Shown: piece after piece, positions 51,585 through 62,190 of the stretch | Layout: every line of letters starts with the position of its first letter | How positions within the stretch are numbered: the first letter of the stretch is position 1 | DNA from: Thermococcus gorgonarius | GTDB lineage: Archaea > Methanobacteriota_B > Thermococci > Thermococcales > Thermococcaceae | Direction of reading: 5' to 3' | Assembly: GCF_002214385.1 (NCBI RefSeq) | Contig: NZ_CP014855.1 | Location: forward strand, 124,001 to 188,000 | DNA length: 64,000 nucleotides | Notes under the pieces: model-generated | The model's input: only the letters and a program-made list of their open reading frames with translations | The model's database searches: none | Told to the model about the DNA's origin: nothing | Position numbers and translations under genes: made by a program

Positions 51585-52931
51585 ATGGGTGGTACTGTGA
51601 ATACAAGTTCTCCAGAGCGGATAAAACTACACTCTCAGGTTATAAATGTCGCTCAGGAGATCCCTGATCCCTACGTGCGGGCTGTAACCCTTGCTAGAAT
51701 TGGCCACAGGCTTTATCTTGCTGGTGACGCCAACTACGGGAAGGCTTTTTCCCTTGCTCTCTCTGCCATCAATGATATTGATAATCCATTCATGGTTCTG
51801 AAGGCCATGGTGGACATTTCCAAGTATTTTCACCTTTCTGGAATGGAAGAGAAGGCAAAGGATTTACTTAGAAGCGCCTATGAGGGTTCTCTTCTTTTAA
51901 AAGGTCCTGCAAGAGACGTGGTCCTTTTGGATATAGCAAGGGGTGCTCTGGCTATCGGAATGCCCGATGAAGCTCTTCTTTACTCAACTGACATTCAAGA
52001 CATCCAAAGGCGGGACCTTATTATGGCGGAAGTCGTTCAGTTTTATATCAAAAGGGGTGATCTGAGAAGGGCGTCATCCCTCTTAGATGGGGTGTCTTCG
52101 GAGGAGGTAAAGTCGAGGATTTCCTTTGAGCTTCTTAATGCTTACCTTAGAAGGGGGGAATTTGCAAGTGCCCTGAGAATTCTTCCCAAAATAGAGGTTT
52201 ATTACTGGGTGGACTCTTCTATTGAGGAGATCGCTAAAAGGATCAGTGAAGAAGATGCTTTCGAGGATGTTTACTGGAAGTTTGTTGAGGCCATAACGGA
52301 GCTCTCCATGACCTCGGGGAAGGATTATTTGACAACGTTTCTAATCGGGCTCTCCCGTGGGGGGAAGGCAAGGTTTGTAGCCAAGGTTTTGAACTCTCTG
52401 GCCGATTTTCCACGGGCTGAGGCTGTAAAGAGGATTGCCATGGCCCTTATCTCCAGTCCTAGAAATCTTGAAGAGTTCATCCGTGAGCTATCTCTTCCAC
52501 CCGAGGAGTTTGATCCCCTTGCACGTGCGGTAATGGATGAGCTGTTGAAGGGACCGGTATCACCCGCTTACCGGGAGGTTGCTCTGATTATAGGGCGGAG
52601 AACTGAGGACATGGCTGTCCTCGTTAAAGTTTCCACTTATCTTTCAAAGATTGGCTATCCCGAAGAGGCCAGAACTTTTGCAGAACAGATCATCGACCCA
52701 TATTTAAGATCCCTGGCGTTTGGTGCCATAGCGCTCGCCCATCTCAAGAGGGGAGACATCGATAGCGCCATTGAAGCGGCTGCCGAAGTTCGTGACAGGG
52801 ACTGGGGGTCATGGTTGATGGGAGAAATACTCGTCAAGGTAGTTGAAAGCTCTATAGGAGAGAACGCTGAGGAAGAGTTAAGCGAGAGGGCTCGGAAGCA
52901 TAAAAAGTGGAGAGAAGATATTGGCCCCTAA
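51585..52931 (+). CDS. Helical-repeat (TPR-like) protein
   Basis: 448 aa from the ATG at 51585; a GTG at 51597 has GGTGG before it and is an alternative. It consists of repeated helix pairs such as AVTLARIGHRLYLAGD, ALGALAIGMPDEALLYS-like units and LRSLAFGAIALAHLKRGDID. It is likely a tetratricopeptide-type scaffold, cytosolic. Partner unknown. It is the second such protein in the window (the other at 40046-41245), but sequence similarity between them is low. Confidence 0.75.
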   Translation: MGGTVNTSSPERIKLHSQVINVAQEIPDPYVRAVTLARIGHRLYLAGDANYGKAFSLALSAINDIDNPFMVLKAMVDISKYFHLSGMEEKAKDLLRSAYEGSLLLKGPARDVVLLDIARGALAIGMPDEALLYSTDIQDIQRRDLIMAEVVQFYIKRGDLRRASSLLDGVSSEEVKSRISFELLNAYLRRGEFASALRILPKIEVYYWVDSSIEEIAKRISEEDAFEDVYWKFVEAITELSMTSGKDYLTTFLIGLSRGGKARFVAKVLNSLADFPRAEAVKRIAMALISSPRNLEEFIRELSLPPEEFDPLARAVMDELLKGPVSPAYREVALIIGRRTEDMAVLVKVSTYLSKIGYPEEARTFAEQIIDPYLRSLAFGAIALAHLKRGDIDSAIEAAAEVRDRDWGSWLMGEILVKVVESSIGENAEEELSERARKHKKWREDIGP

Positions 52932-52973
52932 ACCTTTTTAATGAATTCGGGCTGATTGTTTTAGGTGGTGTGC

Positions 52974-53777
52974 ATGCCGAGGATAGCGATAATAGGTGGT
53001 TCTGGAGTTTACGACCCTTCTTTGCTCTCTAACATCCGGGAGCAGGTCGTTGAAACGCCCTACGGTAGGGTTAAGCTGAAAATTGGTGAGTACGAAGGCG
53101 AAGAAATAGCCTTCCTCCCAAGACACGGCGAAAAACACAGTGTTCCGCCGCATAAGATAAACTACCACGCCAACATATGGGCCCTTTATGAGCTCGGCGT
53201 TGAGAGGATTCTTGCCACCTCAGCTGTTGGTTCCCTGAACTTGGATATGAAACCAGGAGATTTTGTAATACTCGACCAGCTGATGGACTTCACCAAAACG
53301 AGGCACTACACCTTTTACGACGGAGAGGACAGCCCTCACGATAGGAAATTCGTCGCCCACATAGACTTTACGGAGCCATACTGTCCGGAACTCAGAAAGG
53401 CTCTGATGAGTGCGGCTAAGGAACTGGGTCTCAATTACCACCCGACCGGAACCTACGCATGTATGGAGGGTCCGAGGTTCGAAACCCGGGCGGAGATAAG
53501 GGCACTCAAGATACTCGGTGCCGACGTCGTCGGAATGACTCAGTGTCCGGAGGCAGTTCTGGCAAGGGAACTTGAGATGTGCTACGCCAGTGTTGCTGTA
53601 GTTACCAACTACGCCGCTGGAATAAGCAGGGAAAAGCTGACCCACACTGAAGTAGTGGAGCTCATGGAGAAAAAGGGCAACGAACTCAAGTTGCTCTTGA
53701 TGAGTGCCATCAGGTATATCCCCAAAGAGCGCCGCTGTCCGTGCAAGGACGCCCTGAAGGGCGCGACCGGTGAGTGA
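52974..53777 (+). CDS. mtnP: S-methyl-5'-thioadenosine phosphorylase
   Basis: 267 aa from the ATG at 52974 (MPRIAIIGGSGVYDPSLLSN) after GGTGGTG. It phosphorolyses methylthioadenosine to adenine and methylthioribose phosphate. Motifs: PRHGEKHSVPPHKINYHANI and TYACMEGPRFETRAEIR, typical of class I MTAP/PNP. The C-terminal CPC (RRCPCKD) matches the disulphide-forming CxC that stabilises hyperthermophile MTAPs. Confidence 0.95.
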   Translation: MPRIAIIGGSGVYDPSLLSNIREQVVETPYGRVKLKIGEYEGEEIAFLPRHGEKHSVPPHKINYHANIWALYELGVERILATSAVGSLNLDMKPGDFVILDQLMDFTKTRHYTFYDGEDSPHDRKFVAHIDFTEPYCPELRKALMSAAKELGLNYHPTGTYACMEGPRFETRAEIRALKILGADVVGMTQCPEAVLARELEMCYASVAVVTNYAAGISREKLTHTEVVELMEKKGNELKLLLMSAIRYIPKERRCPCKDALKGATGE

Positions 53778-53840
53778 TGTCCTCTTTTCTTCATCTCTCT
53801 TCCAAAAAGTGCTTACGTTGAGAACTTAAGGTTAAAGAAA

Positions 53841-53850
53841 GCGTTTAATA
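53841..53850 (+). promoter_or_regulatory. TATA promoter for flavoprotein gene
   Basis: CGTTTAATAA, centred about 25 bases before the ATG at 53870, so the mRNA may be leaderless. Confidence 0.45.
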
Positions 53851-53869
53851 ATCAGAAACCCCGTTCTTT

Positions 53870-55219
53870 ATGGTGATTGAAGTGAAGTACGACGTCGTGG
53901 TTATTGGAGCCTCCGCTGGAGGATTGACGGCAGCAATTTCCGCCAAGAAGTTCTACCCTGACAAGACCGTCCTGGTCATCAGAAAAGAAGAAGTCGGGAT
54001 GATACCCTGCGGAATCCCGTACATATTTGGAACCCTGAAGAGCGTTGACGATGACGTTCTGCCTGTTGAAAGATTCCTGAAACCCCTCGGTGTTGACATT
54101 CTGACCGATGAGGTCGTTGAAATTGACCCCAAGAGGAAAGTCCTCAAAACTAGGTCGGGAAGGGAAGTTGCCTGGGAGAAGCTCGTCATCGCAACGGGTT
54201 CGAGGCCGGCAAAGCCGAACTTTCCGGGTGTTGAGCTCGATGGTATCTACACAGTTCCCAAGGACTACGAATACCTCAAAAGGCTCAGGGAGAAAATTGA
54301 GGAAGCGGAGAGGGTTGTTATTGTCGGTGGTGGCTTCATAGCCCTTGAAGTTGGAGACGAAATAAGGAAGCTCGGAAAGGAAGTCACGCTTGTTGTCAGG
54401 AGCAGGCTTTTGAGGAACTCCTTTGATCCGGAGTTCAGTGAGATGATTGAGGAAAGACTGAAGGAAGTCGGGGTTAATATCGTCCACGGCCAGGTTGAAG
54501 CGTTTGAGGGAAGCGGAAAGGTCGAGAAAGTTAAGCTCCTCGGTGGGGAAGAAGTTCCCGCGGATTTGGTAATTCTCTCGACCGGCTACAAGCCAAACGT
54601 TGAGCTCGCGGTTAAGGCCGGGCTCAAGGTTACACGCTATGGTATCTGGACCGATGAGTACATGCGGACTTCTCATCCGGACATCTTCGCAGTTGGAGAC
54701 TGCGTTGAGCACAGAGATTTCTTCACAGGGAAGCCCTACGGCCTTATGCTCGCCTCGACAGCGACCTTCGAGGCTAGAATAACGGGTGCGAACCTCTTCA
54801 AGCTCCAAATCGTGAGAGAGAACAGGAGGACGATAGGTGTTTACTCCACCCACGTTGCAGGATTAACCCTCGCTGCTGCTGGATTGACTGAGGAGAAAGC
54901 CAGGGAAGAGGGCTTTGAGGTTATAGTCGGCTACGGAAAGGGCCCCGACAGGCACCCCGCGAAGTTCCCGGACACCTCGATGGTAACGGTCAAGCTCATA
55001 TTCTCCCGCGACAGGGGGGCGATACTCGGCGCCCAGATAGCGGGAGGAAAGAGCGTCGGCGAGATGATAAACATCCTCGCCCTGGCGATCCAGAAGAGGC
55101 TGACCGCGAGTGAGCTCTACACTCTTCAGATAGCCACCCACCCGCTCTTAACGGCTTCCCCAGTAGGCTATCAGATTTTACAGGCCGCCGAGGACGCGCT
55201 AGCGAAGCTGAGGGCTTGA
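53870..55219 (+). CDS. NADH oxidase/CoA-disulfide reductase-type flavoprotein
   Basis: 449 aa. FAD site VVVIGASAGGLTAA near residue 8, a redox-active cysteine in GMIPCGIPY near residue 48, the NAD site VVIVGGGFIALEVGDE near residue 150, and the FAD-ribityl segment HPDIFAVGDCVE near residue 270. This places it in the CoA-disulfide reductase/NADH oxidase group with a single cysteine; Thermococcales use these in sulphur and oxygen defence. The C-terminal dimerisation domain is complete. The alternative GTG start at 53882 has GGTGATT upstream. Confidence 0.88.
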   Translation: MVIEVKYDVVVIGASAGGLTAAISAKKFYPDKTVLVIRKEEVGMIPCGIPYIFGTLKSVDDDVLPVERFLKPLGVDILTDEVVEIDPKRKVLKTRSGREVAWEKLVIATGSRPAKPNFPGVELDGIYTVPKDYEYLKRLREKIEEAERVVIVGGGFIALEVGDEIRKLGKEVTLVVRSRLLRNSFDPEFSEMIEERLKEVGVNIVHGQVEAFEGSGKVEKVKLLGGEEVPADLVILSTGYKPNVELAVKAGLKVTRYGIWTDEYMRTSHPDIFAVGDCVEHRDFFTGKPYGLMLASTATFEARITGANLFKLQIVRENRRTIGVYSTHVAGLTLAAAGLTEEKAREEGFEVIVGYGKGPDRHPAKFPDTSMVTVKLIFSRDRGAILGAQIAGGKSVGEMINILALAIQKRLTASELYTLQIATHPLLTASPVGYQILQAAEDALAKLRA

Positions 55220-55524
55220 AACCTCTTGCCCTGTTTCTGCTCTCTTTTTAGCAAACTTTTCAGTGCAAAGTTTGATCAGAGAGATTCTTTTCCCTCCAAG
55301 AGCAAAAGGTCAGTTGTGCCTTATTCAAGGGCAAGTTTTGAGTGGGTTTAACGTTAAATTACACTCTCCAAGCAGTTTCAACTTTATTATCGACGCCCGA
55401 AGGGTGCCTTTAGAGAGCGAAACACTCACCAAAGGAGCAAGCAAGTAAAAAACCCTTCAAGACCTGAAGCTTGTAGAGGAGGCACCTAATTTTCCGCCAG
55501 CGCTTTCGTCAGAAAGGGCTGTAA
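55220..55524. other. Gene-free tract resembling the left-edge tract
   Basis: 305 bases without a credible gene. It has the inverted repeat at 55252-55274, the word ACGCCCGAAGGG (about 55392-55403) that also occurs at 369-380, and the word AAAGTTTGATCA near 55268. A pyrimidine run (CTCTCTTTTT, 55241-55250) after the flavoprotein may terminate it. The shared vocabulary with 1-579 suggests a dispersed noncoding repeat. Confidence 0.55.
55252..55274. repeat. Inverted repeat CAAACTTT/AAAGTTTG
   Basis: CAAACTTT (55252-55259) and AAAGTTTG (55267-55274) with a seven-base loop, followed by ATCAG. The same CAAAGTTT/AAACTTTG word builds the stem at 161-184. Confidence 0.7.
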
Positions 55525-55602
55525 TGGTGCGGTGGCCGGGATTTGAACCCGGGTCACCGGCTTGGGAGGCCGGTGTCCTGGACCAGGCTAGACTACCACC
55601 GC
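55525..55602 (-). tRNA. tRNA-Gly(CCC)
   Basis: Minus strand: acceptor GCGGTGG pairs with CCACCGC, discriminator A, CCA encoded. The anticodon stem CCGGC/GCCGG encloses CTCCCAA with anticodon CCC. Acceptor and T arm are identical to those of tRNA-Gly(GCC) at 28314. Confidence 0.95.
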
Positions 55603-55620
55603 GCGTCCTCATTATGGGAT

Positions 55621-55640
55621 GTGAAATTTAAAAGTTTTAC
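55621..55640 (-). promoter_or_regulatory. TATA promoter for tRNA-Gly(CCC)
   Basis: Minus strand AAACTTTTAAATTTC, about 25 bases before the tRNA 5' end at 55602. Confidence 0.6.
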
Positions 55641-55748
55641 GCGGACTAAGATGGACAGAGTAGTTCATTGAGGGTGCTTTTTGGGTGTGAAACCTCTCTT
55701 AAACTTTTCGTAAGGCCTATAAACCCTTCACCTCACTTCTACCTCGAA

Positions 55749-55761
55749 AAGCTTATATAGG
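55749..55761 (+). promoter_or_regulatory. TATA promoter of the RNA polymerase operon
   Basis: AAGCTTATATAGG, start near 55781, about 40 bases before the Rpo5 GTG. A second AT-rich element (CTTAAAAAAC) lies at about 55794. Confidence 0.5.
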
Positions 55762-55822
55762 TGAACCTGAACCGGTGGATAGTGGCGGTCATTCTTAAAA
55801 AACTGTAAGGGGGCATTTCTCG

Positions 55823-56068
55823 GTGGCGGCGAAAAAAGAATTTAGTGTGTTTATGCACGAACTGGTTCCAGAACACAGGATACTTAGCGAGGAGGAGAAG
55901 GAGGAGCTCCTCAGGAGGTACAGGATCAAAATCTCCCAGCTCCCCCAGATACTGGCTTCTGATCCAGCAGTAGTGGAACTGGGTGCAAAGCCCGGCGATG
56001 TTATTGAGATAAAGAGAAAGAGTCCTGTGGGCACTTCCTACTACTACAGGCTCGTTGTTGAAGGCTGA
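55823..56068 (+). CDS. rpoH: RNA polymerase subunit Rpo5 (H), GTG start
   Basis: 81 aa, the standard length, starting [20 protein letters not shown]. Rpo5 corresponds to the C-terminal part of eukaryotic RPB5 and sits at the downstream DNA jaw. [20 protein letters not shown] and the ending RLVVEG are conserved. It leads the H-B-A'-A'' operon. Confidence 0.96.
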   Translation: MAAKKEFSVFMHELVPEHRILSEEEKEELLRRYRIKISQLPQILASDPAVVELGAKPGDVIEIKRKSPVGTSYYYRLVVEG

Positions 56069-56083
56069 TTTTGAGGTGAGACC

Positions 56084-59000
56084 ATGAGCGCGAGAGGACC
56101 CACTCTTGTTGATGTTACCCCCGACGACCTCTGGCTTGTTATGGAATCCTACTGGAAGGAGAAGGGACTTGTTAGACAGCACCTCGACTCTTACAACGCC
56201 TTCATTGACTATGGCCTTCAGGAAGTAGTTGACGAGTTTGGCGGTGTTAAGCCAGACATACCCAACTTCGAGGTCAAGTTCGGGAAAATAAGGATAGGGG
56301 AACCAGTATTTCAGGAAGCCCAGGGACAGAGAAGACCTCTTTATCCCATGGACGCCAGGATAAGGAATCTCACGTATTCTGCGCCACTGTTTTTGGAACT
56401 CATTCCAGTAGTCAACGGGATTGAGCAGGAACCCGTTGAGGCGAGAATTGGAGAGCTCCCAATAATGCTCAAGTCCAAGATATGCAGGCTTTACGGCCTC
56501 AGCGATGAAGAGCTCGTGAAGCTCGGTGAGGATCCAAAGGATCCGGGAGGATACTTCATCATCAACGGTTCTGAGAGGGTTATTGTTTCTATCGAGGATC
56601 TCGCACCCAACAAGACCCTCGTCGAAAGAGACGAAAGGCAGGACAGGATAATTGCCAAGGTCTTCTCTTACAGACACGGTTACCGCGCACTTATAACCGT
56701 CGAGAGGAGAAAAGACGGGATTCTTTACGTCACGATTCCGAACGTTGCTAAACCAGTCAAGTTCGTTTACGTAATGCGCGCCCTCGGTCTTCTCAGCGAT
56801 AAGGAGATAGTCGAAGCGGTTAGCGACGACCCGAGGATTCAGCAGATCCTATTCGACAACTTGGAAGATGCCAGCGATATAAGAACACAGGAGGATGCGC
56901 TCGATTACATAGGCAAACTTGCCCTGCCGGGACAGCCAAAGGAGTACAGGCTTAGAAGGGCCGAGCACATAATAGACAACAACCTCCTGCCACACATGGG
57001 CGTTGAGCCCGAGAATAGAAAGGCCAAGGCCTATTACCTCGGAATGATGGCCCTCAAAGTTCTTGAGCTCTCACTCGGCCTGCGCGGTGAGGACGACAAG
57101 GATCACTACGCCAATAAGAGGCTCAAGCTGGCTGGAGACCTCCTTAAGGATCTCTTCCGCGTTGCCTTCGGCCAGCTCGTCAAGGACATGCAGTACCAGA
57201 TGACCAAGACTTACCAGAGGAAGGGAGAAAGATACACCTTCCAGAACATACAGCGCTTTGTCAGGAACTCGATAAGGCCCGACGTGTTGAGCGAGAGGAT
57301 AGAGCACGCCCTGGCGACCGGTTCATGGCCGGGCGGAAGGACGGGTGTCAGCCAGCTCCTCGACAGAACGAACTACATGTCGACTCTTTCACACCTGAGG
57401 CGCGTAACGTCTCCACTAAGCAGGGATCAGCCCCACTTCGAGGCGAGAGATCTCCACGGAACTCACTGGGGTAGGATCTGTCCGACCGAAACGCCTGAAG
57501 GTCCGAACTGTGGTCTCGTTAAGAACCTCGCCCTGATGGCCCAGATCACTACAGGACTCCCGGAGGAGGAGGTAAGGGCTTATCTGGAGAAACTTGGCAT
57601 AGTCCCCATTGAGGAGAGAAGACCTGCTCCAGGCCTTTACAGAGTTTACCTCAATGGTGTTCTTATTGGCACGGTTGAGAACGGACGCGAGCTCGTCGAG
57701 AGAATAAGGGCCGACAGAAGAGCGGGTAAGATAAGCGACGTAATCAACGTGGCCCTCTACGAGGAAGAGGACGTTAAGGAGATTTACATAAACAGCGACG
57801 ATGGCAGGGTCAGGAGGCCGCTCATCGTAGTTGAGAACGGAAAGCCGAAGCTCACCAGGGAGCACGTCGAGGGCATAAAGAACGGAACGCTTACTTGGAG
57901 CGACCTCATCAAGATGGGAGTCATAGAGTACCTCGACGCCGAGGAAGAGGAGAACGCCTACGTGGCAACATGGCCATGGGAAGTTACCGAGGAGCACACC
58001 CACCTCGAGCTCATGCCTGCTGCGATACTCGGAATTCCGGCTTCACTCGTCCCCTATCCGGAGCACAACGCGGCCCCGCGTAACACCTACGGAGCCGGTA
58101 TGGCCAAGCAGAGCCTCGGTCTCGGCGCTGCCAACTTCCGCATAAGGGTCGACACGCGCGGCCACCTCATGCACTACCCGCAGGTTCCGCTCGTCAACTC
58201 ACGCATAATGAAGGCCGTTGGTTTCGAGGACAGACCTGCGGGCCAGAACTTTGTCGTTGCAGTTCTCAGCTACCACGGGTACAACATGGAGGATGCTGTT
58301 ATCATCAACAAAGCATCAATAGAGCGCGGGTTGGCTCGTTCGACCTTCTTCAGAACCTATGAGGCCGAAGAGAAGCGCTACCTCGGTGGCCAGATGGACC
58401 GATTCGAAAAGCCAGACCCGACCATCAAGGGCTATCTTGGAGACAGATACTACCGCAATCTCGATGAGGACGGTATAATCTTCCCAGAGTCAAAGGTCGA
58501 AGGCAAAGACGTCCTCGTTGGAAGAACTTCCCCACCCAGGTTCCTTGAAGAGCAGGGTCGCCTCGGTGGAATCGCCCTCCAGGAGAGAAGAGAAACCAGC
58601 GTTGCAGTTAGACCGAGTGAGAAGGGTATAGTCGACAAGGTGATAATCACCGAGACAGGTGATGGAACCAAGCTCGTCAAGGTTACGGTGAGAGACCTCC
58701 GCATTCCGGAGCTTGGAGACAAGTTCGCTTCAAGGCACGGTCAGAAGGGCGTCATCGGTTTGATCGTTCCGCAGGAGGACATGCCTTGGACCGAGAGCGG
58801 TATCGTTCCGGATTTGATTGTCAACCCGCACGGTATCCCGAGCCGTATGACCGTCGGACAGCTCATTGAGGCCATCGGTGGAAAGGTAGCCTCGCTCAAG
58901 GGCAGGCGCGTTGACGGAACTGCCTTCATCGGTGAGTCCGAGGAGAAGCTAAGAAAGGAACTTGAAGAGCTCGGCTTCAAGCACAGCGGAAGGGAGGTCA

Positions 59001-59452
59001 TGTACGACGGTATAACCGGAAGAAGGCTTGAGGCTGACATATTCATAGGCGTCATTTACTACCAGCGCTTGCACCACATGGTTGCCGACAAGATGCACGC
59101 GCGCTCTCGCGGTCCGGTTCAGGTTCTCACCAAGCAGCCAACCGAGGGAAGGGCCCGCGAGGGAGGTCTCAGGTTCGGTGAGATGGAGCGTGACGTACTC
59201 GTTGGTCACGGTGCGGCAATGCTCCTCATAGAGAGACTCCTGGAGGAGAGCGACAAGACGGAAGTATTTGTCTGTGAGAACTGCGGACACCTTGCCCTAG
59301 AAGACAAGCGCCGTGGTAAGGTCTACTGCCCGGTCTGTGGTGAGGAAGAGAGGATAAGCAAGGTTGAGATGAGCTACGCGTTTAAGTTGCTCCTCGACGA
59401 GTTGAAGGCGATGGTCATTAGGCCTTCCCTCAGGCTGAAGGATAGGGTGTGA
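56084..59452 (+). CDS. rpoB: RNA polymerase subunit Rpo2 (B), undivided
   Basis: 1122 aa. Not split into B' and B'' as in many methanogens. Landmarks: [20 protein letters not shown] near residue 455 (fork region), [18 protein letters not shown] near residue 728, [10 protein letters not shown] near residue 883, and a C-terminal zinc ribbon with CENCG and CPVCG near residue 1065. It forms the DNA cleft with Rpo1. GAGGTGAGACC lies before the ATG. The stop overlaps the A' leader. Confidence 0.98.
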   Translation: MSARGPTLVDVTPDDLWLVMESYWKEKGLVRQHLDSYNAFIDYGLQEVVDEFGGVKPDIPNFEVKFGKIRIGEPVFQEAQGQRRPLYPMDARIRNLTYSAPLFLELIPVVNGIEQEPVEARIGELPIMLKSKICRLYGLSDEELVKLGEDPKDPGGYFIINGSERVIVSIEDLAPNKTLVERDERQDRIIAKVFSYRHGYRALITVERRKDGILYVTIPNVAKPVKFVYVMRALGLLSDKEIVEAVSDDPRIQQILFDNLEDASDIRTQEDALDYIGKLALPGQPKEYRLRRAEHIIDNNLLPHMGVEPENRKAKAYYLGMMALKVLELSLGLRGEDDKDHYANKRLKLAGDLLKDLFRVAFGQLVKDMQYQMTKTYQRKGERYTFQNIQRFVRNSIRPDVLSERIEHALATGSWPGGRTGVSQLLDRTNYMSTLSHLRRVTSPLSRDQPHFEARDLHGTHWGRICPTETPEGPNCGLVKNLALMAQITTGLPEEEVRAYLEKLGIVPIEERRPAPGLYRVYLNGVLIGTVENGRELVERIRADRRAGKISDVINVALYEEEDVKEIYINSDDGRVRRPLIVVENGKPKLTREHVEGIKNGTLTWSDLIKMGVIEYLDAEEEENAYVATWPWEVTEEHTHLELMPAAILGIPASLVPYPEHNAAPRNTYGAGMAKQSLGLGAANFRIRVDTRGHLMHYPQVPLVNSRIMKAVGFEDRPAGQNFVVAVLSYHGYNMEDAVIINKASIERGLARSTFFRTYEAEEKRYLGGQMDRFEKPDPTIKGYLGDRYYRNLDEDGIIFPESKVEGKDVLVGRTSPPRFLEEQGRLGGIALQERRETSVAVRPSEKGIVDKVIITETGDGTKLVKVTVRDLRIPELGDKFASRHGQKGVIGLIVPQEDMPWTESGIVPDLIVNPHGIPSRMTVGQLIEAIGGKVASLKGRRVDGTAFIGESEEKLRKELEELGFKHSGREVMYDGITGRRLEADIFIGVIYYQRLHHMVADKMHARSRGPVQVLTKQPTEGRAREGGLRFGEMERDVLVGHGAAMLLIERLLEESDKTEVFVCENCGHLALEDKRRGKVYCPVCGEEERISKVEMSYAFKLLLDELKAMVIRPSLRLKDRV

Positions 59453-59457
59453 GAGCC

Positions 59458-62181
59458 ATGCAGTCGATGAAAAAGGTCATCGGAAGTATTGAGTTTGGAA
59501 TCCTCTCACCTCAGGAAATCAGGAAAATGAGCGCCGCCGAGATAACAGTTCCGGACACCTACGACGATGACGGCTATCCGATAGAAGGCGGCCTCATGGA
59601 CAAGCGGCTCGGTGTTATCGATCCTGGACTGAGATGTGAGACCTGCGGTGCCAGAGCGGGCGAGTGTCCCGGTCATTTCGGACACATAGAGCTGGCCAGA
59701 CCAGTCATCCACGTTGGTTTTGCCAAGACTATCTTCAGGGTTCTCGAGAGCACCTGCAGGGAGTGCGGCAGGATAAAGCTCACCGATGAGGAAATAGAGG
59801 AGTACATGAAGAAGTTTGAAATAGTCGGCGACAGAAAGAAGGCCAAGGATAATTTGATCAAGGAGATCCACAAAAAGGCCAAGGAAAGAATGGTATGCCC
59901 TCACTGTGGCGCCCCACAGTTCCCGCTTAAGTTCGAGAGGCCAACAATTTACTGGGAGCTCAGGAAGGACGAGGAAGGCAACGACTACAAGCACAGGATG
60001 ATGCCGAGCGAGATAAGGGACAGGCTTGAGAGGATCCCCGATAAGGATCTGCCGCTCCTTGGCCTTCACCCGGAGAAGTCCAGGCCGGAGTGGATGGTTC
60101 TTACGGTCCTTCCAGTTCCGCCGGTCACGATGAGGCCGTCAATCACCCTTGAGAGCGGCATCCGCGCAGAGGATGACCTCACCCACAAGCTGGTCGACAT
60201 AATCCGTATCAACAACAGGCTCAAGTCCAACATAGAGGCCGGTGCACCGCAGCTGATCATCGAGGATCTCTGGGATCTCCTCCAGTACCACGTCACCACA
60301 TACATCAACAACGAGACCTCGGGCATTCCACCGGCCAAGCACAAGAGCGGAAGACCGCTTAAAACACTCTCCCAGAGGCTTAAGGGGAAAGAGGGGCGCT
60401 TTAGAGGCAACCTCAGCGGTAAGCGTGTCAACTTCTCCGCCCGTACGGTCATCAGCCCTGATCCCATGATAAGCATCAACGAGGTCGGTGTTCCTATAGC
60501 CATTGCAATGGAACTCACCGTCCCCGAGAAGGTCACCGAGTTCAACTACGAAAAGCTCAAGCAGAGAGTCCTTAATGGTCCTGACAAGTATCCGGGTGCC
60601 AATTACGTCATTGATCCTGAAGGGAGAAGGATACGCCTGATGGAGAGCAATCTTGAGCTCATAGCTGAAAAACTGGACATAGGCTGGACGGTGGAGAGGC
60701 ACCTTGAGGACGGTGACATAGTCCTCTTCAACAGACAGCCTTCCCTGCACAGGATGAGCATAATGGCCCACCGCGTCCGCGTTATGCCCTACAAGACCTT
60801 CAGACTTAACCTGTCAGTGTGCCCGCCCTACAACGCAGACTTCGATGGTGACGAAATGAACCTCCATGTCCCGCAGACGGAGGAGGCCCAGGCGGAGGCA
60901 AAGATACTCATGGAAGTCCAGAACCACATAATCTCGCCACGTTACGGTGGGCCGCTGATTGCTGGAATCCAGGATCACATCTCGGGCGGCTATCTCCTCA
61001 CCAGAGAGGGGGCGTACTTCACCAAGCTGGAAGTCAGTCAAATGCTGACCTTTGCAGGTGTTGAGATTGACGAGCTCCCTGAGCCGGATAAGTATGAGGA
61101 CGGTCAGCCCCTGTGGAGCGGAAAGACGATCTTCTCACTCCTCCTTCCCGATGACCTAACCATCTGGTACCGCAACAAGCTCTGTGATGAACTGGAGAGA
61201 TGTGAAGCCTTAGAGAAACTAATCGAGGAGAAACTCGTCCCCGATCCGGAGGAAGTCAGAAAGTTAGCCTACGATGGCTTTGTCTACATCCAGAACGGAA
61301 AGTTACTCAGCGGTGCGATAGACAAGAAGGCCTACGGAAGGGAGGACGGAAAGCTCCTCGACATAATAGTGAGAGAGTACGGCGTCGAGAGGGCCAGACA
61401 GTTCCTTGACCAGGTCACCAAGCTTACGATCTGGGTCATAACCCACAAGGGCTTTACCACTGCCATAGACGATGAAGATCTCCCAGAGGAGGCTTTGGAC
61501 AGAATCAAGGAGATAATCCGTGAGGCCGAAGAAAAGGTTCAGAAACTCATCGAGGCCTATGAAAGGGGCGAACTTGAGCCCCTCCCGGGCAAGACACTTG
61601 AAGAAACTCTCGAGAGCAAGATAATGGCTGTCCTCGCCGAGGCACGTGACAACGCAGGTAAGGTTGCGGAGAGATACCTTGGTATGGGCAACCACGCGGT
61701 GATAATGGCCAAGACCGGGGCAAGGGGTAAGATACTCAACATCACCCAGATGGCGGCAATGCTCGGTCAGCAGTCAATACGTGGAAAGCGTCTTTACCGC
61801 GGCTACCGCGGAAGGGTACTAACCCACTTTAAGCCAGGAGATCTTGGAGCGAGGGCTAGGGGCTTCGTTACCAACTCCTACAAGAGCGGTCTAACTCCTC
61901 AGGAGTACTTCTTCCATGCCATGGGTGGTAGAGAAGGTCTCGTCGATACCGCGGTTAGGACTGCACAGAGCGGTTACATGCAGAGGAGATTGATAAACGC
62001 CCTCCAGGACCTCAAGGTGGCCTACGACGGAACGGTCAGGGATCCAACGGGAATCATAGTCCAGTTCAAGTACGGTGAAGACGGTGTCGATCCAATGAAG
62101 AGCTGGCAGGGCAAGACGGTTGACGTTGACAGGGTCATTGTGAGAACCCTTCTCAAGGTGAGGGGGAACGGAAAGGCGTGA
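59458..62181 (+). CDS. rpoA1: RNA polymerase subunit Rpo1N (A')
   Basis: 907 aa from the ATG at 59458 (MQSMKKVIGSIEFGILSPQE) after GGTGTGAGAGCC; a GTG at 59449 is part of that site. The catalytic Mg-binding YNADFDGDEMN is near residue 459. The N-terminal zinc-binding CETCGARAGECPGHFGH and a second pair CRECG/CPHCG are present. The bridge-helix region HAMGGREGLVDTAVRTAQSG is near residue 820. The split from A'' is the normal archaeal one. Confidence 0.98.
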   Translation: MQSMKKVIGSIEFGILSPQEIRKMSAAEITVPDTYDDDGYPIEGGLMDKRLGVIDPGLRCETCGARAGECPGHFGHIELARPVIHVGFAKTIFRVLESTCRECGRIKLTDEEIEEYMKKFEIVGDRKKAKDNLIKEIHKKAKERMVCPHCGAPQFPLKFERPTIYWELRKDEEGNDYKHRMMPSEIRDRLERIPDKDLPLLGLHPEKSRPEWMVLTVLPVPPVTMRPSITLESGIRAEDDLTHKLVDIIRINNRLKSNIEAGAPQLIIEDLWDLLQYHVTTYINNETSGIPPAKHKSGRPLKTLSQRLKGKEGRFRGNLSGKRVNFSARTVISPDPMISINEVGVPIAIAMELTVPEKVTEFNYEKLKQRVLNGPDKYPGANYVIDPEGRRIRLMESNLELIAEKLDIGWTVERHLEDGDIVLFNRQPSLHRMSIMAHRVRVMPYKTFRLNLSVCPPYNADFDGDEMNLHVPQTEEAQAEAKILMEVQNHIISPRYGGPLIAGIQDHISGGYLLTREGAYFTKLEVSQMLTFAGVEIDELPEPDKYEDGQPLWSGKTIFSLLLPDDLTIWYRNKLCDELERCEALEKLIEEKLVPDPEEVRKLAYDGFVYIQNGKLLSGAIDKKAYGREDGKLLDIIVREYGVERARQFLDQVTKLTIWVITHKGFTTAIDDEDLPEEALDRIKEIIREAEEKVQKLIEAYERGELEPLPGKTLEETLESKIMAVLAEARDNAGKVAERYLGMGNHAVIMAKTGARGKILNITQMAAMLGQQSIRGKRLYRGYRGRVLTHFKPGDLGARARGFVTNSYKSGLTPQEYFFHAMGGREGLVDTAVRTAQSGYMQRRLINALQDLKVAYDGTVRDPTGIIVQFKYGEDGVDPMKSWQGKTVDVDRVIVRTLLKVRGNGKA

Positions 62182-62190
62182 GGTGAGAAA

